A DNA stretch of 29,242 nt from Nemertoderma westbladi (lineage: Eukaryota; Xenacoelomorpha; Nemertodermatida; Nemertodermatidae). This document shows positions 1-8,664 of this stretch, in pieces. Position 1 is the stretch's first letter; each line of letters starts with the position of its first letter. The notes under the pieces were generated by a model that worked only from the letters and a program-made list of their open reading frames with translations, ran no database searches and was not told the origin of the DNA. The position numbers were made by a program, and so were the translations under genes. The stretch lies in assembly GCA_032718475.1 (NCBI GenBank), contig JAUCBJ010002843.1:1-29242 (forward strand). Reading direction: 5' to 3'.

Positions 1-151
1 CGAGTACCATACGTGTACTGCAGTAACTACTGTACTAGGTAGTAATTACTACCTAGTATTAGCACGAACTACAAAATTATTCTAAATACCGAATTAAGTA
101 AGTACTAAGTGCTAATGCTAATACTAGGTAGTAACTACTTGCTAGTAACTA
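1..151. repeat. AT-rich imperfect tandem repeat with palindrome at LINE 3' edge
   Basis: The stretch holds two diverged copies of a ~78-bp unit, recognisable by the shared strings TCTAAATACC (79-92 area) and TCTGAATACC (about 159-170), and repeated TAGTAACTACT-like words. Positions 33-58 form a perfect 26-bp palindrome centred between 45 and 46. It lies just beyond the 3' end of the LINE ORF2, so it may be a repeat-rich 3' tail of that LINE or host DNA at the truncation point. No gene is seen. Confidence 0.55.
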
Positions 152-3042
152 CTAATTATTCTGAATACCACCCATTATGCTTTGTTCAACACGAGTGTCA
201 ATAGCTAGCCATGACATTTTTATATAGTGGTCTTGCGTTATGTGTGTCCGGTGGTGCAGTCCCAGGCAGAATCGTATGCACTTCCGTTGGAGTGTCTGTA
301 GTTGGTTCTGTAGACCTTTGCTTGTGCTATAGTACCAGCAGGATGATACAAAGTCCAAGTGAGGTTGAATTAGAGCATTACAAAGCAACCTTTTGGTGTA
401 ATAATCGAGTATAGACCACTGTCGGTAAAGGCATCGTATAGTTGAGTTGCATTTCTTTATAACTTTTGCTGCCATTGAATCGCCTGACATGTTGGCATCC
501 AAGAAACACCCTAAATATTTCACAGTTTTTTTTTCTTCAATAGGGATCCCAGCGCATGTAATATTGAGCGGGTGAGCGTTGTTTAGTCGCTGGTGAGTTC
601 CAAAAAGAATGCTTTTAGTTTTTTCGAAGTTCAAACTTAATTTGTTTTCAGTAGCCCATGAGTATACTTTGTCTAGCATAATTTCTAGCGTATTTGCAAC
701 AGCTGATGGGGTTGGTGGGAGGCAATGAGGTTGGCATCATCGGCTAGCTTCAGGGACAAAGTATGTGGTTCTGTAGAAGTTACATCCGACTCTGTTTGGG
801 GTTCTAGGTTTACGCTATGGAGTTCATCTTTGGGTCTCAATGACTGTAGATTTGATCCCGAGAAGCATGTAGCCGGGTTGATGGCCATATTTATGTCGTT
901 TCCATATATTAAGAAGAGCAAAACTGCCAATAGACCTCCTTGTGGTACTCCTGTATCTACTATCGCTTCACTCGAACATACCCCCCCAACACAGACAACC
1001 TGTTTTCTATTCTCCAAATACGAGTGGAACCATGCTACTGCTGATGATTTAAAGCCTATTAGTGATAGCTTTTTTAGAAGGATTTCATGGCTGACGGTGT
1101 CAAATGCTTTGCGAAGGTCTATTAGTATAACCCCAGTCACCATGCCATTGTCTGCAGATGTTTTGATGACGTCATTCAGGAACAGTAGACATGTGTGTAC
1201 AGAGAAGCCCTTTCGGAAGCCAGATTTAAGGGGGTCTACAATCTTGTACTCGACAAGGTATGCAACAAACTGTATAAATACTATACGTTCTAGAACCTTT
1301 GACAGGATTGATAAGAGTGAGACTGGGCGGAAGTTACCCTTGGTAAGTCTACATTCTTTTTTGTAGATTGGTGTCACCTTTGCAGTTTTATATATCGATG
1401 GGAATATGGCTGTTGATATCGACAGATTGATAACGTGTGTTAGAGCTTCCACTATAGCAATGCTGGAGTCACGTAGATACATTGGGGTTAGGCCATCGAT
1501 GCCGGGACTTTTATTTTCTGCCAGCCCATCCAAGATCTCTGCTACATCCGTGATGTTTACTTTTCGTATCTCAAAAGTGTCCAGGGGGACACCCTGCGAC
1601 CGATAATATCTGTCTGTTGCTGCCAGATTAAATTCTCCTGTACCTTGAGGCAGACGTTTTACCAGTTCTGATGCGATTGTAGAGAAATATACGTTGAAAT
1701 CCTCTGCTATTCTCAGTGGATCACTGACTATACTTTCACCTGTTTTGATACTTGTTATTGTATGCAATGTTTGGTTGCTGGGAGTGCCAAGGCTTTTCAA
1801 TTCCTTCCATAGTTTTTTTGAGTCTGTTTTGTATGTCTGTATTTTTTCCTTAATGTAGTTTTTCTTTGCGCAAGATATAGCAGCAGTTGTTGCATTGCGG
1901 ATTTCCTTATAGTGTGTAAGCGTTACCTGGTTTTTGTTTCTTTCATAAGCCTGCATTGACTTGTGTTTTGCAGATATCAGTTGTAGAATACTGGGTGTAA
2001 CCCATGGTTCTGCATTGGTCCGTACACGTTTAGTATGCATTGGGGCTAGTGTGTTTAGGTTATCTTGCAGCACATTGGTTAAGAGTGTGGCTGCTCTATT
2101 TACATCCGATATTGAGGTGATTTTGTGCAGCTGTGTGTCAGCTTGCAACCTCTCTAACACAGCCTCTTTGGTATATGACTTGTATGAGCGGCATTTCCTG
2201 TATGTATGGCCGTCTTTGGCTGCCTTGACCTTCTTCCTCGTTACATATACCATGTGATGATCACTAAGACCGCAGTGTATCACGCCAGAATTGCTGATGA
2301 TATTATCTGTCGATATGAACACATGATCGATAGTTGTTGATGTTGTTTCAGTAACTCTCGTAGGCTCATTGATCAGTTGTTTTAGCGACATTGAACGGCA
2401 GAAGGATAGTAAGTGATATGCAGGGTCCGAGTAGTGCAACTTTGTTCGTGGTTTCATTGATGGTGTCTTCTTTGTTTCGCTATTGAGCATGGTGGTGTCA
2501 GCATTCGTATCTCCCAAAACATAAACTTCATTGAATGATGATGTGTCCCCCAGAAAGTTCTCCAGGTCTGGGAAGAAGTGTGGTGAAAAAGCAGAGTGGG
2601 GATTGTAAGCAACACAAATTAGTATCGGTTTGGTTGATGGCAGATGAAGTGTAAACATGAGAGCTTCCAGTTGTGTGTCATCCTTTTGTATGAGTCTTGA
2701 GTAACCTAGTTTTTCTGCGATGTATACCGCAACTCCCCCACCATTCCTGTTGCGGTCATTCCTCTCTAATATGTAGCCATTGATTGCGAGTTCGCCATTA
2801 GGGATAGTTTCGTCTAGCCAAGTTTCAGATAGACAGAGCACCTGAATGATGCCTTGGTTTAATATAATTTGCAGTTCGCCGATTTTTGGTTTTAGGCTCT
2901 GAATATTTTGGTGGGCTATGTGTATCCCGCGCTTGTTGAATACTGAAAATTGAGGTTTGTTAATGGGTTGCCATAGAATCGTAGGAGCCGGGGTGTAGGC
3001 TGTGGACATGTCAAAGACATGGACCAAAGGGGAGCCGGGCAC
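152..3042 (-). pseudogene. LINE ORF2: endonuclease plus reverse transcriptase, frameshifted
   Basis: The N-terminal ~240 residues are an exonuclease-endonuclease-phosphatase type nuclease: HQNIQSL near residue 45, LSETWLDE, GGGVAVYI, VLGDTNAD and the terminal SDHHMVYV. The reverse transcriptase follows with FRPVSLLSILSKVLER, GFRKGFSVHTCL, LIDLRKAFDTVSH (catalytic Asp), VPQGG and LADDANLI (catalytic DD). The frame breaks at about 700-715 in a run of four C (minus strand), where one more C would restore it. It continues at 152-679 with the thumb region (WATENKLSLNFEKTK, VKYLGCFLD) and the C-terminal region. About 55 residues separate the box before NDIN from the ADD box, longer than usual. GTG at 3042 is the first listed start, but the frame is open upstream through the minisatellite to a TGA near 3489-3491, so the true start is uncertain. 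The end after VEQSIMGG looks truncated relative to CR1-like proteins. Confidence 0.85.
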
Positions 3043-3054
3043 GGCCAGGTGTTG

Positions 3055-3505
3055 TGTTGAAAGCTCTGCGGGAGGGGGGCAGAGGGTTGACGGCGCTCCA
3101 TCTGGGGGAGGAGGGCAGGGCGTTGACGGCGCCCCCTTGGGGGAGGGTGGCAGAGGGTTGACGTGACCCCCTCGGGAGGAGGGGGGCAGAGGGTTGATGT
3201 GAACCCCTCGGGAGGAGGGGGCAGAGCATTGACAGCACCCCCATGGGGGCAGGGGGGCAGAGGGTTGACGGCACCCCTTCGGGAGTAGGCGGGCAGAGCG
3301 TTGACGGCGCCCCCTTGGGAGGAGGGGGGCAGGGCGTTGACGGCGCCCCCTCGGGAGGAGGGGGGTAGGGCGTTGACGGCGCCCCCTCGGGAGGAGGGGG
3401 GCGGGGCGTTGACGGTAACACCTCGGGAGGAGGGGGGCAGGGCGTCGACTGCACCCCCTCGGGGGGAGGTGGGCAGGGCATTGACGGCATCAGCGCCGTG
3501 CAGGG
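3055..3505 (-). repeat. 36-bp GC-rich minisatellite between LINE ORF1 and ORF2
   Basis: About 12 imperfect copies of a 36-bp unit built around CGTCAACGCCCTGCCCCCC on the minus strand. Because 36 is a multiple of three and the unit lacks stops, all three minus-strand frames stay open here, giving GGAVNALPPSSR, GAPSTPCPPPPE and RRQRPAPLLPRG repeats. It lies between the ORF1 stop (3546) and the first ORF2 motifs (about 2910). Its composition is far more GC-rich than the LINE around it. The proline-rich frames are most simply a by-product of the repeat. Confidence 0.85.
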
Positions 3506-3545
3506 AGTAGACGGCACAGTTCACTGGAGCAGGAGGAATTGCCAG

Positions 3546-4753
3546 TCAATCGAGTTGCTCTGCTATATTCCCTGATGGAGGGGAAGCTGTTGAGCTTGTG
3601 TTTGAGCGATAGAAAGTACGGGAGGGCTGAGTGTTGGATACATCAGTAGATAGTTGTTCATGAGCACGACCGGGGTGTTCAGGGCGTTGGTTTAGTGTTG
3701 CAGCGTCTCTAATTTGTCCACGGTAGATAATCCATGTTTTGTCTGGTTGTTGTTGACTCAATGCCCGACGCTCCTGGCGTAATTGGTATTGGAGTTTACT
3801 TTCCTCTGGTGTAAGGTCCTGTGATATGTATATGTGGCTGTGACGAGCACATTGGCGCAGATCACGGGCTTTGCGCAGTAGAGCCACCCTTTTCTCGGGA
3901 GATAGGGTAATTACTATTATTTGATTAGACGAACCGCTGTTATTCCCCCGCTTTGCTGTGATTCTAGTGGAGAATTCTTCCTCTGCTAGTTGTATGTTCA
4001 GCGATGCAGCAATGTCGATTACAGTTTGTTTAGGATCATCGTTTGATTTAGAGGAACCCTTAATTACGAGGTTGTTCCTCCGTCTGTTCTGTTCGGTTTC
4101 CTCGTCCTTCAACTGGCGAGCGAGGAGCGCTACATTGGAAGGTTGCATCTGTGCATTGCTGTTGCGGTGTCGATTGCGGGGGTTGGCAGAAAGCCATTCA
4201 CCGTCATCCGTATCGTCATTTATTCGCTCGTCACCCCTCGAGACTCCGGGATCGTTCGTCAGTTGAAGTCGGGCGATGTCCTGATTCAGATTGGTTGTTC
4301 TGACTTCAGTCAGGTCAACGTGGGCCTGAAGTTCACGTCGAAGCGATTGAATGAGTTCCTCATTCTTTATTACGCTTTCGTTTAGCTGTGATAGGTGGTA
4401 GTTTTGTGCTTTGATTTTGTTTTCTAATGTCAATTCGTTTTCAGTTAAATGCTGGGACATTCGGGAATGTTGGCTTCTCGTGCACCTGCCACAGTAGAAG
4501 TCCACCTCTCCAAAGTCTGTACCGTGGGTCGTGATGCATATCATGGAGATTGTGCAGTTTTTGCCGGAGCATTCGACCTCGAATTCCTCGTAGCCATCCG
4601 GGCGACTTATACCACCCCCGTTCTGTTGAGAGGTGACGGGTTGGAGTGTTGGTGGCGGTGTTGCAGGCTGAGAGTTCAAGAGAGGTGACGACTGCTTGTC
4701 TCCTTTATGTTTCTGCTTTACAGCGCCGGTTGATTGGGTGGTGTTTGAGTTTA
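3546..4753 (-). pseudogene. LINE ORF1: zinc-finger-like, coiled-coil, RNA-binding-like protein (main part)
   Basis: The largest piece of ORF1. The visible domains in order are: a proline-rich head; a Cys-rich stretch (ECSGKNC, ICITTHG, YCGRC) resembling a PHD or zinc finger; a heptad-rich helix (LTLENKIKAQNYHLSQ, then EELIQSLRREL) consistent with a coiled coil; and a C-terminal domain (NNLVIKGSS, NQIIVITLSPEKR, SHIYISQDLTPEESK) like the nucleic-acid-binding tail of LINE ORF1 proteins. The first in-window start-like codon here is TTG at 4679, but the frame is open to 4753, where Helitron copy 1 interrupts it. Joining exactly across the Helitrons adds an N-terminus that starts with ATG at 8651, giving 1302 nt or 433 aa. 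The protein would bind element RNA in the ribonucleoprotein. Confidence 0.8.
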
Positions 4754-6029
4754 TCCACGAAGCTAAGGAAAATCAACTACTTTCGCTAAGAAAGATTTTC
4801 CTTAGCTGAGATGGTCTATTCATAGTGGGCTATTTTACTTGTGTGAGGCAGATTTGGGGTTTTTTGATAGGCGAAAAAACTAGCCTTTAAAAGTACCCTG
4901 AAATTTTGCATGTATATACTACTCGGCGAGGCGCATCTTTTGGGCCGGGTCTCATATCCAGGAAAAATCTGGTTTCCATGGCAACGGACTTCAAAAAAAG
5001 TCTATGTATTTCAAGTCAATATTTATAACTCTATTTGTAGGAAAACTATAATAGATTTAAACTTGGGGTTTTGCAACACAACTATAAGGTCCATAGCAGA
5101 TCCGATTGAGGCTAAATAGAAAATCCAGTTACGTTGGCAACCGGGATAAACAGATGTTAAAATTTATAAAATGATAATTTGAGGCCTAAGGGCAAGGTGT
5201 TATGACTTGAGACCAACCCCTACCCCCACTATATAACTTATTCTGCATCCGAATTACATTGTTCTATTTTTCAGTTACCATGACAACAGCCGAAAACAGA
5301 TGTTTTTATACAAAAATTATTCATTTGGACATAGACTTCGCGATAAAATTTTACAAAACTGGGTATGTGTTATCTGCACCACTAGTTGGAACTTTTAGTG
5401 AAACTTAAATCATTCCAGAAATTTAGTTACCATGGTAACTGTAGTTTATTAAACTCTATATCATTCAAGTCTATATTGATAACTCTATTTCTAGCAAAAC
5501 TGTAATATATATAAACTTGGGGTTTTGTAACTCATCTATAATTTCCATATCCATCCAAGCCGTTTAAGGTTAATTAGAAAGTACAGTTACCATAGCAACA
5601 AGACTAAACAGATGTTACTATTTATAAAATGATAATTTGAAGCACAAGTTAATAGTATTATGACTTGGGACCAAGACCTACCCCCACTATATGACTTATT
5701 CTGCATCCGAATTACATTATTATATTTTTCAGTTTCCATGACAACCACTGCAAACAGATGCATTTTGATAGAAAATCGGTAATTTGGACATAAACTACAA
5801 TATTTTCTGAAACTCGGTATATGTGTTATAATCTGAACCACAATCTGGACTGAATCTTTTTTCAAAGGTAAAACCCACAGTTCCAGAGAACTCTAGTTTC
5901 CATGGGAATAGAAGTAAATTATTGGCAATTGCTACTAAACTAGGCTATAAGCAACGAACCAAAGTGTGGCCGTTTGTTTAATTTTCCTTAGCTTCGTGGT
6001 TGCATTTCCTTTAGGAAATGCCTTTCTCG
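4754..6029 (+). mobile_element. Nonautonomous Helitron copy 1 (Helitron2/Helentron-like ends)
   Basis: 1276 bp. The 5' end is TCCACGAAGC preceded by A (4753). The 3' end is CTCG followed by T (6030), as expected for insertion between A and T without target duplication. CCACGAAGCTAAGGAAAAT (4755-4773) recurs inverted at 5981-5999, placing the 3' copy about 30 bp inside the end, an asymmetric inverted repeat. A 9-bp hairpin at 6002-6021 (GCATTTCCT, loop TT) ends 8 nt before the terminus. A 5' hairpin pairs 4761-4774 with 4794-4807. The body holds seven X-box-like words at ~154-bp spacing. No Rep or helicase gene is present. Confidence 0.85.
4972..5909. promoter_or_regulatory. Seven X-box-like words at ~154-bp spacing in Helitron copy 1
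   Basis: Matches to the RFX-type X-box pattern GTTNCCATGGNAAC lie at 4972, 5128, 5274, 5426, 5586, 5732 and 5896. They include the perfect palindrome GTTACCATGGTAAC at 5426-5439 and GTTACCATAGCAAC at 5586-5599. Spacings are 156, 146, 152, 160, 146 and 164 bp. The last word is degenerate. Homologous words recur in copies 2-4. The resemblance is seen directly; binding by an RFX factor is inference. Confidence 0.5.
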
Positions 6030-6089
6030 TACTCTGTCTTCGATTTCCGCCTCCCGCACCCATTGCGCAGACGGCGTCAGAGTAGCGGG
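6030..6089 (-). pseudogene. Second piece of LINE ORF1 between Helitron copies 1 and 2
   Basis: 60 bp between two Helitrons. Read on the minus strand and joined across copy 1, it continues the ORF1 frame (…YSDAVCAMGAGGGNRRQS) with no stop, and it includes an internal ATG at 6063-6061. The split codon is 6030 plus 4753-4752. This shows the spacer is LINE coding sequence, not random host DNA. Confidence 0.75.
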
Positions 6090-8617
6090 TCCACGAAGCT
6101 AAGGAAAATCAACTACTTTCGCTAAGAAAGATTTTCCTTAGCTGAGATGGTCTATTCATAGTGGGCTATTTTACTTGTATGGAGCAGATTTAGTGTTTTT
6201 TGGTCGGGGAAAAAACTAGCCTTTAAAAGTACCCTGAAATTTTGCATGTATGTACTACTCATCGAGGCGCGTCGTGTGGGATGGGTCTCATATTCAGGAA
6301 AAATCTGGTTTCCATGGCAACGGACTTAGAAAAAAGTCTATGTATTTCAAGTCAATATTTATAACTCTATTTGTAGGAAAACTATAATACATATAAACTT
6401 GGGATTTCTCAACTCAACTATAAGGTCCATAGCAGAGCCGATTGAGGTTAAATAGAAATTCCAGTTACCTTGGCAACCGGGCTAAACAGATGTTAAAATT
6501 TATAAAATGTTAATTTGAAGCCTAAGGTTAATGTGTTATGTCTTGGGACCAACCCCTACCCCCACTATATGACTTATTCTGCGTCCGAATTTCATTGTTT
6601 AATTTTGCAGTTACCATGACAACCGCTGAAAACAGATGTTTTTATACAAAAATAACTCATTTTACGAAAAAAAATTTTTACGAAATTGGATATGTGTTAT
6701 CTGGACCACTAGTTGAAACTTTTAGTAAAACCTAAAACATTCCATAAATATCTTGTTACCATGGTAACTGGAGTTTATTAAAGTCGATATCATTCAAGTC
6801 TAAATTCAATACTCTATTTGCAGCAAATTATTTGTAATAAATATAAATTTGGGTTTTTGCAAGTCATCTGTAAGGTCCATATACAATCCATTCGAGGTTA
6901 ATTACACAATCCAATTACCATAGCAACAAGACTAAACAGATGTTAAAATTTCTAAAATGATAATTTGAAACACAAGTTAATAGTATTATGACTTGGGACC
7001 AAGACCTACCCCCATTATATGACTTATTCTGCATCCGAATTACATTGTTCTATTTTTCAGTTTCCATGACAACCACTGCAAACAGATGCATTATGATCCA
7101 CGAAGCTAAGGAAAATCAACTACTTTCGCTAAGAAAGATTTTCCTTAGCTGAGATGGTCTATTCATAGTGGGCTATTTTACTTGTGTGAGGCAGATTTGG
7201 TTTTTTTTGATAGGTGAAAAAACTAGCCTTTAAAAGTACCCTGAAATTTTGCATGTATATACTACTCGTCGAGGCGCATCTTTTGGGCTGGGTCTCATAT
7301 CCAGGAAAAATCTGGTTTCCATGGCAACGGACTTAGAAAAAAGTCTATGTATTTCAAGTCAATATTTAAAACTCTATTTGTAGGAAAACTATAATAGATA
7401 TAAACTTGGGGTTTCTCAACACAACTATAAGGTCCATAGCAGAGCCGATTGAGGTTAAATAGAAAATCCAGTTACCTTGGCAACCGGGCTAGACAGATGT
7501 AAAAATTTATAAAATGTTAATTTGAAGCCTAAGGTTAAGGTGTTATGACTTGGGACCAACCCCTACCCCCACTATATAACTTATTCTGCATCCGAATTAC
7601 ATTGTTCTATTTTTCAGTTACCATGACAACCTCTGAAAACAGATGTTTTTATTCAAAACTTATTCATTTGGACATAGACTTCACGATAAAATTTTACAAA
7701 ACTGGGTATGTGTTATCTGGACCACGAGTTGGAACTTTTAGTGAAACTTAAATTATTCCAGAAATTTAGTTACCATGGTAACTGTAGTTTATTAAACTCT
7801 ATATCATTCAAATCTATATTGATAACTCTATTTGTAGCAAAACTGTAATATATATAAACTTGGGGTTTTGCAACTCATCTATAAGATCCATATCCAAGCC
7901 GTTTGAGGTTAATTAGAAAATACAGTTACCATAGCAACAAGTCTAAACAGATGTTAAAATTTATAAAATGATAATTTGAAGCACAAGTTAATAGTATTAT
8001 GACTTGGGACTAACCCCTACCCCCACAATATGACTTATTCTGCATCCGAATTACATTGTTCTATTTTTCAGTTTCCATGACAACCACTGCAAACAGATGC
8101 AATTTGATAGAAAATCGGTAATCTGGACATAAACTACAATATTTTCTGAAACTCAGTATATGTGTTATCTGAACCACAATCTGTACTGAATTTTTTTTCA
8201 AAGGTTAAAGCAACAGTTCCAGAGAACTCTAGTTTCCATGGGAATAGAAGTTAATTATTGACAATTGCTACTAAGCGAGGCTAAGCAACGAACCAAAGTG
8301 TGGCCGTTTGTTTAATTTTCCTTAGCTTCGTGGTTGCATTTCCTTTAGGAAATGCCTTTCTCGTAGAAAATCGGTAATTTGGACATAAACTACAATATTT
8401 TCTGAAACTTGGTATGTGTTATCTGAACCACAATCTGGACTGAATCTTTTTTCAAAGGTAAAACCAACAGTTCCAGAGAATTCTAGTTTCCATGGGAATA
8501 TAAGTTATTTATTGGCAAATGCTACTAAACTAGGCTAAGCAACAAACCAAATTATGGCCCTTTGTTTAATTTTCCTTAGCTTCGTGGTTGCATTTCCTTT
8601 AGGAAATGCCTTTCTAG
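6090..8617 (+). mobile_element. Nonautonomous Helitron copy 2, split by copy 3
   Basis: Two parts, 6090-7096 and 8364-8617 (1261 bp together), separated by copy 3. It starts with TCCACGAAGC and ends with the GCATTTCC hairpin and CTAG at 8614-8617, followed by T. Unlike the other copies, the base before the 5' TC is G (6089), not A. The break falls in GCATTATGA / TAGAAAATCGG, which is continuous in copies 1, 3 and 4 as GCATTTTGATAGAAAATC or close variants. No coding capacity is seen. Confidence 0.85.
7097..8363 (+). mobile_element. Nonautonomous Helitron copy 3, nested inside copy 2
   Basis: 1267 bp from TC (7097-7098) to CTCG (8360-8363). It is inserted between A7096 and T8364 of copy 2, with no bases gained or lost by comparison with copies 1, 3 and 4 at the same internal position. 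It has the same subterminal inverted repeat, 3' hairpin and ~154-bp monomers as the other copies. It is the youngest event that can be ordered within this cluster. Confidence 0.9.
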
Positions 8618-8651
8618 TACTATTGGTGCGTTTCGTGGTGGTCCTATCCAT
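8618..8651 (-). pseudogene. First piece of LINE ORF1 with its start codon
   Basis: 34 bp between Helitron copies 2 and 4. On the minus strand it starts with ATG at 8651-8649 and encodes MDRTTTKRTNS plus one base of the next codon. Joined to 6030-6089 and 3546-4753 it gives 34+60+1208 = 1302 nt, exactly 434 codons with stop and no internal stop. The short basic, Thr-rich start is otherwise unremarkable. Bases 8652-8664 are the remaining visible leader. Confidence 0.65.
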
Positions 8652-8664
8652 CGCGATTAGTGCA

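Larger units (their letters stand above)
152..8664 (-). mobile_element. CR1/L2-like LINE, interrupted near its 5' end by Helitrons
   Basis: A minus-strand non-LTR retrotransposon with the two-ORF layout of the CR1/L2 group: ORF1 (zinc-finger-like, coiled coil), then ORF2 with an apurinic-type endonuclease and reverse transcriptase. It occupies 152-4753 without interruption, then resumes in spacers 6030-6089 and 8618-8664 between Helitron copies. ORF1 starts at 8651, leaving 13 bp of visible leader to 8664. Whether the AT-rich DNA after 9881 is more leader or host sequence cannot be told. The 3' end looks truncated, because ORF2 stops soon after the conserved region that follows RT. ORF2 carries a frameshift, so the copy is dead. 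The clade is inferred from motif style only. Confidence 0.8.

Noticed and set aside
725-2257. Plus-strand frames opposite LINE ORF2
   Set aside because: Antisense shadows of a recognisable reverse transcriptase and endonuclease on the minus strand.
2916-3524. Proline-rich proteins of 168 and 202 codons over the 36-bp minisatellite
   Set aside because: All three frames are open because of the repeat period; one simply runs into the ORF2 region out of frame. No independent sign of coding.
6538-6735. 65-69-codon frames inside the Helitron copies (also 7545-7751 and 9170-9379)
   Set aside because: They lie in the repeat monomers, differ by indels between copies, have no recognisable domain, and start at different points in each copy.
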